Shown here: in pieces, positions 31,851-42,849 of the stretch | Position numbering within the stretch: the first letter of the stretch is position 1 | Layout of the letters: every line of letters begins with the position of its first letter | NCBI RefSeq assembly: GCF_024679095.1 | Contig: NC_066563.1 | Coordinates: forward strand, 1,894,428 to 1,958,427 | Direction: 5' to 3' | From: Eriocheir sinensis | Taxonomy: Eukaryota; Arthropoda; Malacostraca; Decapoda; Varunidae | Length of the DNA stretch: 64,000 nt | Position numbers and translations under genes: made by a program | The notes under the pieces: model-generated | The model's database searches: none | What the model was told of the DNA's origin: nothing | What the model saw: the letters and a program-made list of their open reading frames with translations, nothing else

Positions 31851-33937
31851 TTAAGAAATATGGCTGATGGAGACGAATTTAAAGAGACTTTCCGACTCGC
31901 CTGTTAAGATTTAATTTCTTCGCTATCACCATAATCGTAGTGACGACGTGAGGAAGAAGAATCAGCCCTTTGTTATAATCTTTTCCCTCTCTCCCCTTTA
32001 CACTTCTTCCGCTGCAGTGTCTCCCTCCTCTCCCTTCCCTGTTCGTGCCCGTCGCTCCCCTTCTCTTCCAGGACACTCTCATCCCCCTCCAGTATTTTTT
32101 CAAAGGAACACAGCAGAGTAACGAGTAGTCTTTTACCTTCCATTGTACTCCGTGTGTTACAAAGATGCTGGCGCGAGAATCAATATTGGCAGAGTTACAC
32201 CTTGTTCCTGTTCCGTTTTCGCTTCTGTATTTGCTCTCGGAATTTATGAAGGAAAACGGGACTAGGTTATCCACCAGTGTATCTTTTTCTTTTCTTTTAT
32301 TCCATATTGTGTTTTTTCTCGTTGTTTTGTGGGCATGGCGTAAAAAGTTAAATAGGCTTTACATTAGTTGCTGTCATACAAATATATATAGATACATTTT
32401 TTTTTTGTCATATGTGAAGGAAATTAATTGATATATGTAGAATGTACTGAATGTGTCTAAAAAAAACTAATGCCTCTCATATTGACAGACTAAAAATACA
32501 GAAAAGAAATGGAAAAAAAGGTAAGAGAGGTAAAAACAAACAAGGGAAGACATAGAAACAAACTAATGGAGCTTGAAAGGAGAATGGGTTATACTTTGAA
32601 ACTGTCAGCACATATATAACGAAGAGAGAGAGAGAGAGAGAGAGACGGACATACATACATACAGACAGACTGACAGACACTCACAGACAAACAGACAGAC
32701 AGATAGACCGAAAAAAACAAATAACAAGAATCACCCAACCCATATGACACACAAAACAAGCATTAGTGGCAACTTAATATATAGAAAAGAAAAAAAGAAA
32801 AGAAAGTGGAATGATAAATAAATCGATGAAATAACACCAGACAATCAGGTACGGAAGATGAAAAAAATATATATACGACAAGAACAAGAGAAAAAGGTCA
32901 GCTCCAAAACGGGTAGCATAACGTAATAAAGCAGACATTTCCAACACCTAAAACACATGAAGGGAAAAAAAAGGGGTGTAATAAAAAACTAAATGAAAAA
33001 TAGCGTAAAAAAAATAGATATGGAAGCTGCCAAGTATAAAAAAAGAGTAGAAAAAAAAGGCGCCCACTCCCCGACGACTTTGGAAACTACGGCCATCAGC
33101 ATCACGCACCAATATCACCAATTGGCCGCCGCTCCTCCAGCCATAGAGACGACAATTTACTGTATTATTATGGGCCTGCAGAGGGACACCGGTTACCTAG
33201 ACGGCGGACTAGAGGCTGTGAGGGGCAGGGGGGTGAGGAGGACGAGGACGAGGAAGAGAAGGAAGAAGAGGACGAGAAGGAGGACTACGAGAGAGAGAGA
33301 GAGAGAGAGAGAGGCTAACTGATAACCAAGCAGATACAGAGATAGAAGTATGTTAAAAAAAAAACGTAGATTGAAAATACGAAAAAAATCATGTGAGTGT
33401 TCAGTCATCATGCATCATCAGAATTAAAGCTTCACTAAATTAAATACAGAACGTAAAGGCAGAAAAGGTGATTGCATATTAAGATAGCAAATGACAGAAG
33501 TATGGAGTGAAAGAGGAGTGCAGGGAGTGGCAGAGAGATACAGACCGACTATTTTATTTACCTTCAGCACATGTAAGGTGTCTCAGAGGACTTCAAAGGA
33601 GAGAGAGAGAGAGAGAATAAGAAAATAAAAAAGATAAAAAGTCCTCACTTCCTCACCCCATCTTAGGTTGACGGTTCCCCGAAGAATAAAAAGTGAAAAT
33701 CTTTATTTCTTTTACTTTTTTTTTTGCGGGGGGGCAGCACGGACCTTTCATAACCTTCAATAGCCACGCCCTTCCTTCTCTTCCTACCTCCCCTTCCCGC
33801 CTTCTTCCTTCTCTCTTTCTTTCCCTCCCTCTTTTCCTCTCCGCCTCCTCCCTTTCAAAGCTAATTACCAGAGATTAGGTTCCCGCCGTAAAAACTCCAA
33901 GTGAAGCGAGTCTCTTCCCGAAATAGCAACCCGGAGG

Positions 33938-33938
<1 letters not shown>
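31851..33938. other. A/T-rich unique sequence, no gene found
   Basis: Only short arrays: GA at 32622-32646, GACA units to 32705, GA at 33290-33313 and 33600-33615. No convincing exon was found on either strand. Confidence 0.45.
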
Positions 33939-34000
<62 letters not shown>

Positions 34001-34205
34001 GGTGGAAGAGAGGATAAGAGGCCTAACACAACTAACTTATTTATAGACCAATCTCCTACAAGCTCCAAGACGTACATTCTAGACCACTTGGTTTATTAAG
34101 AAAGTAAATATTTAATCGTCTCTATAGAGGGAATTTATTTATATATTTACATGTGGTGAGTAGGTAGTGGAGAAGGCAATGAAAGTGTATTATATCTCCG
34201 TGGTC

Positions 34206-34245
<40 letters not shown>
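33939..34245. repeat. (TG)29 and (CA)20
   Basis: TG at 33939-33997; CA at 34206-34245; an inverted pair about 210 bases apart. Confidence 0.95.
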
Positions 34246-34247
<2 letters not shown>

Positions 34248-34711
34248 AAGCACCCATAATCTTCCTCCACTCTCTACCTGTGCATCTCCGCGGATCAACC
34301 AGGCCGTACCACCTCACCTGCGCATCTAATTACCTAATCCCGTTACCTGGGGAGCATCAGCGGGATTACACCTTTACAAAATTAGGCCCCGTGAATAGCA
34401 GGTTACAGGTGCAAACTGACAGGAATTGCCGCAGGGGGGTGAGAGGAGAGGAGGCCTGGTGATCGGTATAATTGTTGCCTACCTCAGTATTGGGAGCTGT
34501 TGTTGTGGTGGTGGTGGTATTGGTGTTGCTTTGTTTTGTTTGTTTGTTGTCGTTGTTGTTTCCATTCATTGTTATTGTTACTGTTGTTATCATAGTCAAC
34601 AAGGTCATCATCGTCATCGTTTCATCATTAAAGCTTTCTTACTAATTGTTTTTAATAACATAGTTTTATTCCTTTTTATAGTTTGTTTGGTTGATTCCTT
34701 TTTCTTTTTAC

Positions 34712-34742
<31 letters not shown>

Positions 34743-34927
34743 CTTCTTCTTCTTCTTCTTCTCAAAAGTGGTTGTGGTGGTGGTGGTGGTGGTGGTAACT
34801 GTCATGTTACGACAAGAACATGTTATTTGTGTGCACATTTTGTAAAGAAAGTGGCCGTGATTTTCCGGAGGAGTTTCATAATATGATTTTCCCTGCTTTT
34901 TACCAACATTTTTTTACATCACACACA
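34246..34927. other. Unique sequence with (TTC)n
   Basis: TTC at 34717-34762 and TGG units near 34773-34797. No gene was seen. Confidence 0.6.
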
Positions 34928-35602
<675 letters not shown>

Positions 35603-35769
35603 ATAGGTATAGACTCCTTTGTTTGATGGGCAGGTAGGTAGATAGATAGATAGATAACAAGGTATGTAGGCATGCATGTAGACGGGATATTAATGTGTCT
35701 TTAATACTGACCATTTATTTTGTTACCCGAAAAAATGAATCCCCGATATACCCGTCAATAACTAAGTTT

Positions 35770-36440
35770 CCCTCCAGACTCCCCTCCCTTCCCTCCCTCC
35801 CTCCCTCGTCCTTCCCTCCGCCTTGTCATCTTTCATATTTAATAAGCGCCGAACCTGCTGACGAGGGCAGCCTTAGGAACCATCAAATCTCAGCCCTGGG
35901 ACGTGTTCTGCCTCTCTCCCTCCCTCCTTCCTCTTTCCTTCCTTCCCTTCCTCCCTCCTTTCCTCTTTCCTTCCTTCCCTCCCTCCCTCCCTCCTTTCCT
36001 CTTTCCTTCCCTCCCTCCCTCCTTCCCTCTTTCCTTCCTTCCCTCCCTCCCTCCTTCCTCTTTCCTTCCTTCCTTTCCTCCCTCCCTCCTTTCCTCTTTC
36101 CTTCCCTCCCTCCCTCCTTCCTTCTTTCCTTCCCTCCCTCACTCCCTCCTTTCCTCTTTCCTTCCCTCCCTCCCTCCTTCCTTCTTTCCTTCCCCCCCTC
36201 ACTCCCTCCTTTCCTCTTTCCTTCCCTCCCTCCCTTCTTTCATCTTTCCTTCCTTCCCACCCTCCTTCCCTCTTTCCTCCCTCCCTCCCTCTTTCCTTCC
36301 TTCCCTCCCTTCCTCCTCTTTTTTTACGTCCTCTCTCCCTGCGCTTCCTCTCTCGTTTTTTACTCTCCCTCCCTCATCCCTCTGACCCGCTTTTTTTCCC
36401 TTTCTTTCTCTCTTCCTCTCTCTTCTTTTTCAACTTCGTG
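35770..36440. repeat. (CCTT/CCCT)n polypyrimidine minisatellite
   Basis: Units such as TCCTTTCCTCTTTCCTTCCC recur irregularly; a longer block with CACTCCCTCCTTTCC repeats at about 36139 and 36199. Long frames on both strands are artefacts. Confidence 0.9.
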
Positions 36441-37040
36441 ATTTATGCGAGTTCCTTCCTTTTTCTTTTCCTTCAATTTATTAGTATTTTCTTCATATGG
36501 TCGCGTTCAATACTGCAATGATTTATTCAGACCCCTTATTGTCTCGCTTCTTTTTTGGCTTTGAATTCTTTTTTGCAAACTTAATAATTTTCTTTGTCTT
36601 GAATATTTGTTTTAGTTATTTCCCTTTTACTTCTTTCCCAGTTATTTCATCTTTGTCAATATGTTTTTACTTGACTGTTTTCATATTCAACGACAGGACT
36701 AGAAGCGTTGTATATATTCATTTTTGTTGTTATATATAAAAACCGACAAATTCGTGTCTCTCGTAACCCTTGGAAATCTTTATGGTCTTAGATTCTAAAC
36801 TTGCAAGGAAGATGCAGATTATTTCATTCACTTCGCCGACTCCCGGATGATGGCATGTGTTTGTGCACGTCAAGACTTGTTGGGTCGGAGCTGTTAGACG
36901 ATTCCACCTTTCACTTGAACTATTTACGAAGGCCAAAAAGGAGATCAGTCTTGTTCTCATGCGTGTTTCTTTAGGTTCATGGTACAGAAGAAGAGTCAAA
37001 CTACCACCAGTCATAAAACTACCCCTTGAAATGCCCAGAA

Positions 37041-37045
<5 letters not shown>
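36441..37045. other. Unique sequence, no gene found
   Basis: A 94-codon minus frame at 36730-37014 has normal composition but no recognised motif or splice partner. Confidence 0.4.
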
Positions 37046-37103
<58 letters not shown>

Positions 37104-37260
37104 GGTAACACCACTCCCGCCTTTACTCCCGTCTTTGGCCTGATAATCCGTCTTTCGGTCGTTCATCTTCCTTTGTTGGTCTCGGCCGCCAAGTCTACAA
37201 GTTCTTCTCGCTAATCCCCGGCAGCTGTGATTGAGCAGTTCTTTCCATTCCCCCCCCCCC

Positions 37261-37340
<80 letters not shown>
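37046..37340. repeat. (CT)28 and (CT)38
   Basis: CT at 37044-37100 and 37264-37340; a C12 run lies at 37251-37262. Confidence 0.96.
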
Positions 37341-37344
<4 letters not shown>

Positions 37345-37742
37345 CTTATCAACTCTTCTTTCCTTTGTCTCAGTGTCGCAAATGAACTAAATTGGCTTCA
37401 GAAATTACGCTCTGCTTCTAAATGGACGCTAGGAAGGCGGCGCGTCCCCCAAAGAAAGGATTATCGTCATTCACTGACATCAAAAGCAAGTACTGCGTAC
37501 CAACGAAGAACATCACGTCTCAAGTGTTTAAGGCAACGTAATCAAATTATCTTCAATTAATGGACAAATAACATACAGCGTGATGCATATAGTTTTATAT
37601 CAACATACAACATGAAAAGCATTGTGACAAACTATATATTTTGAACATCATCAACATATATATATTCTTTATTATTTAACTTTAACATAATCATGCATAA
37701 TGCATACATGAATAGCATGTACCATGCATGTGCTGATCATCC

Positions 37743-37745
<3 letters not shown>
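37341..37745. other. A/T-rich unique sequence
   Basis: No gene or mobile element was recognised. Confidence 0.5.
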
Positions 37746-37808
<63 letters not shown>

Positions 37809-38260
37809 CCAACAACGTGTACAAAATTGTACTCAACACATCACAGCAATTAATTAATGTTCCCTGCAGTGTCCTGGCACACCGGCAAGGTCAAGGCCGT
37901 CATGACTTACATTGCTTCACGTTCATCCAGGTGTGAGGAAGAGCCCCAATGCGCATGCACCGTACACCTGTCCCAACACCAAGGCATCCATGTCCTTTAT
38001 ACGTTGTACATTACTTGTTACAAATGTCATCAGTTGGGGAGTGATTACTTGCTAATCTTGTGGTTTTCTTCAACTGTCACCTGCTCTAAGCCATCACTTT
38101 TGTGCTAGTTATTATATTAAGAGATCCAACAATACTTTGACATTTAATAAATATAGAATAAGTTACAATAAGTTATCGTCTCTCCCACCGATATTCAGCG
38201 GTTACGATGAAGCTGATGCCCCGATGTAATTTACTCTCTGAAGCTGCACAGAGATTCTTT

Positions 38261-38321
<61 letters not shown>

Positions 38322-38837
38322 CTTAAAGAGAATATCATGTTTTCACAATCCACTCCAAACTCCTACCAAACTGTTGAGTTGTAGCATACAGCACCTTTAC
38401 ATATTTCATAATGAAATTTGCAGTTAATGAGCGATATATAATTTTCAGCTATTATTTCACGTTTATGATTTTCAGCCTCTGACTGACAGTAGAGTTAGAC
38501 TTTTGTGCCATTGTGTCAGAAAACACTTTATACTGACAGCTTGGTGTTATTTACCGAACTGAATACAAGGGAACAATAAAAGCTAACAGTTAAAGCTATA
38601 GTGCAAGGGACAGGAGGTAGAAACATTTATGTAGGTCAAGAGGAATAGATGAACACTGTCCTCATCCATGTCAATCATCCTGACTTCCTCCACTCTGCAG
38701 AACACCGTAAGCAACGCAGTGATGAGCCTCCAACACTCAGACACACACGAGTAACTCCTTGTCACAGCCACGCAGAAGTGAAGGGTGGAGGAGATCCATG
38801 TCAAGGCATGTATCAGGCAAGGGGAAGGGATAGGATG

Positions 38838-38907
<70 letters not shown>
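37746..38907. repeat. Three (CA)n arrays in unique sequence
   Basis: CA at 37746-37803, 38264-38318 and 38839-38906. The sequence between shows no exon. It lies 3' of the oxygenase gene, and part may belong to its 3' UTR. Confidence 0.9.
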
Positions 38908-39303
38908 TGGTCCCGGGACCCTTCAAGGTTTCCCCATCAGCTGTTACACTCTTCTGCCGTGAAAACTGCAGTTCTTTCTGGTTTCATGGAATGGTTTCAT
39001 AAGTTTCCCTAAGCATTGCAAACACGAATTTGCAGATTAAAGCTCAATCAAAACAACAGTCTCAGGAGACATTCCACAGATAACCTGAGACAAAAATGTA
39101 TAAAGCACCATCAAAATGGCAGACATATACAAACGACAATACTTAGATAAGAGGAGCACACTGCGTCCTTTGTCCGTGGAAAAAAAATACACAACACTCA
39201 GTAACATTACAAAAAAGACAAGTTGCGCCAAATCTATGAGATACATAGAGAAACAGGAAGCTCGATACAGTCATGGGAGAGAGACGGACGTGTGCCAAGA
39301 TGG
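38908..39303 (-). other. Probable start of oxygenase 3' UTR
   Basis: Directly follows the oxygenase stop codon on the minus strand. No AATAAA in a convincing position was found, so the transcript end is not placed. Confidence 0.4.
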
Positions 39304-39480
39304 TCACTGGGCCTCGGCGGGGATGAAGAGGCCGTGCAGGGGCATGGGCACGGGGGCAGGCGCCACCACGCTGGCCCGCCCGACCTGGCTCATCGTGGCG
39401 GCATCCAGGACGAGCAGGTGCACCGCCTTGTCGTCCCGGGTGTCCACGGCCAACATCAGTATGACCCCGTCGTCCTCATC
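39304..39480 (-). CDS. Carotenoid oxygenase, last exon (fourth Fe ligand)
   Basis: Follows a CTTTCTCGCAG acceptor. Encodes DEDDGVILMLAVDTR, then LLVLDAATM and VPMPLHGLF, whose His (about residue 513) is the fourth iron ligand. The protein ends IPAEAQ and TGA at 39306-39304, the usual place for the family to end. Confidence 0.95.
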   Translation of the reverse strand, partial: DEDDGVILMLAVDTRDDKAVHLLVLDAATMSQVGRASVVAPAPVPMPLHGLFIPAEAQ

Positions 39481-42400
39481 CTGCGAGAAAGGGAAATTCA
39501 AAAGCTTGAAATGATCCACAGTCATATCCTATCGGTTTTGAGTGTTCAGTTATCTTTTTTCAAAACAAATTTAGGTTTCAGTTATAACCATATACTTGCT
39601 GATGTATAAAATTTTCCATAATTTTCATGCGGTATTCTACATGCAACTGATCTTTTTATAAGCCAATTATTCAATACATAAAGGTATGTGGTTTTATTCT
39701 TGTCTATTGACTTACAAGACCAGTCGTTGGTAAGTCTTCTGATAAATCTGTCCACTACGAACGCTACTTGTGTTTAGGCGGTTCTGACGGCAATGATAAT
39801 AAAAATTTGATGGCCAGGCCGTAGCTTCATTCATTGCCATTGGAGTTGCCTAATGATCAAGAGCGTTCATAGTGGATGGAGTTACCAGAAGACTTACCAA
39901 CGACCGGCCTCGCAAATGGTTTGATGAATCCTGCCCTAGGACTTGAAGCAACTTTTCATCACACAGATACCATTATCGAAAAGAGAGAGTTCGGATCATC
40001 GTAATGCTGCCTTATTGAACACAATCAACTCGGTACTCACAACAGCGCCAGGTCTTGCCACAAACTCAGGGCTGCTGCAGTAAATTTGATCTTCTGTGAA
40101 CTTGAAGGATTCGCCGGAGTTAACATTCAATTTCACTGCCTGTAAATATGGAGGAACATATTATGAATACTGCCCCATGATCTGAAACACAGACTAGACT
40201 CACCCACCATAGGGAACATTCTATATCAGTGCCAATAAGCACAAACAGCACAAAGGAGCCCAAATAAACAACTGCAGTGACACAAGTCCTGATGAAGGGA
40301 TAAAGTCACATATTTTATAAATCTTTATCGAACTTATTCTTAGTGTTATTATTTCAAGCCTCACTCTTTCTGCGCGGTCTTTCACTCGTTATTGCAGTTT
40401 TATTTCTAGGCTGTCATCGTAAAAGATTGAACAAAAAAGGCGGATATATTTACTTTTTTTTTAACCTCTGAAAGCCAAAAGCAATCAAACAAATAAAATA
40501 TCACAAATTGGACCTTTGTAGGAGCACTGTCGAAAAAAATAGAACAAGCAAACGATTATAAATTGAGTAACGTTGCAACACAAGGAAACAAGACACAACA
40601 CGTACGAAGCCCTTGTCGCCTCCCTCGGGGTCGGGCCCCATCGCCCACACGAAGCTGTGCTTCTCTCCCTGCCGCTTGGGGTTGATGCACGGGTTCTCGA
40701 AGGGAACGTCACATAACTTCTCGCCCTTCAGCATGACCTGAAAAATATAATGGAATCAGAAATTTGGAGTAATACCAATATTAGTGTACTTATATTCCCT
40801 TGTATTTTTAGATCAACTGCTGATAAAGCCAATAATACTGTGGCACCATTGCCTGTCGGCTATAAATACAGTGAAATGTGCAACAGGAAAAGGAAAGCTT
40901 GACAGATTGACTAACTACCTACTTTGAAGCAAGGAATAAAGTTTACAGTGTTCTTTAACAGGAAGGGAAACAACTATGTTTCAGTTTGTGTGTTTAACAA
41001 ACAATACGTATTATAAGTAAATCCTACCTATAATAGGATATATATAATTTCGTTTTCCCAATTCATATTTCATCAGATAATCAATAGAGATATTCCTTTA
41101 TTGATGTTGTCGTAGTGCTTAAATCTATATATCCTTAATGAGTGTTATTCAAGAGTCAAAGCACCATTTTAGATGCTGCACACGTAATCAAGATGGTGTG
41201 TGACCCACCTCTTGTCCGGACCACGAGGCCGAGCATGACGTGCCCTCGAGGGAGATGAGCGTCTCCTTCCCCTTGGCGTTGAGAGGCACCACCAGCCTGT
41301 GCAGCGTTGACCGAAAGCTGCTCACAAAGTCCTCGGTGTTCTTCCCGCGCTGTTCCTGTGGGCGAGGAGTTAATAGTTTCGCCCCTTACATGCAATGCAT
41401 TTTCTTTAAGATACTGTGAGAAACATCCTACATAAGATAGTTTCATTTTTTTCTATCCCACAGAAATGGCTATGACATGTAAGTCATTCTTGAATAACAG
41501 CAATAATCACTGCAGTATCATACTATGTCATGTTTAAAAATAGCTCTTGCCTCAATTCCCATTGCTAAGGTGAGCTATTAGTGGGACGTCACAGTGGCAG
41601 CGTTGTTTGCCACACTTATTAATTAAAATTCATTTATCCCATCACTGGCAGACACACCTTTCCTTTTATCTTATTGCAGTCGCTTCAAGTTATTTGGGGG
41701 GTATTTTTTTGTATCATATTATCAACTGTGCATTATATCATCCAAGAGTTGTCACATGGTAAATATCTTATACACACCCACAACAAACGCGTCTCACCCT
41801 GAGTGTCTTGATGTACATGTTGTGTAGCAGCGATGAGTCCTTGTAGGTGGGCACGTCCAGCACGATGTGTTCCCCGTCCTCGTAGGCGTTGGCAATATGC
41901 ATGAAGAAGAACGACTCCGCCACGTAGCGGGTCTTGACGGGTTTCCAGGTCTTCCTATCGATGACGTGAATCAGCACCTGGAGGGAGGCGGGAAGGGTGA
42001 GGCAATAATAGTGTGTGGGAAGTCGCTGTTAGATGTTAGTCATGAAGAAGATCCCCATAATGTTATGTTTTTAGTAACAGCATCAAACTAAAACAAATAT
42101 AAACATGCATGTTCCCGTGTTAGAAGTAAACTATTTTATGCCTCTCATTCAATATAAAACAGAAGGGGCTGGAATCCACAAGCTTCATGTGCAATGTCTA
42201 TGATGAATCTTGCAACAGAATTTTAGGAAATCTATGGAATGTATGAGGGAGGTGAAAACTACTATAACAATACCCATGTTATGAGATATATTCAACCACC
42301 GTTGCAACGCATGAAAACACTGTTGACCCTATCCACTGATTTCTAACTGTAGTTTTTTACCTCCCTGGTTTCCTCACATGACGATTTCATTACTATTCCA

Positions 42401-42790
42401 TACAACAAGTTTTCTTAATGTAAACATTATGTGTAGTCCATGTCTTTTGTCACAGATTTCCGGCAGTCATTGCACAGGTGACGGTGTGTGAAGCCTGCCA
42501 CTCACTGGTTCGTTGTGCCACTTGAGGCCGGCGATGAAAGGAGCGTTGGTCAGGATGTCGCTCAGCAGCTCCGAGAGGGACACCGCCAGGGGCTGCTCGA
42601 TAAGCACCACGTAGTTTTCAGTCATGGTCATGCTGTGCATGTAGGCGGGAGACATCTTCCAGCGTGCCGGGATGGAGGCCATCACCTTACCCTGCTTCAG
42701 GTTACCTGTGGGTGCCAAGGGTGTTGGTGGTGTTAGTAGATGAACCAAAGAGACCAGGAAGATTCACTATATTATCAAATGTTTTTTTTT

Positions 42791-42849
<59 letters not shown>

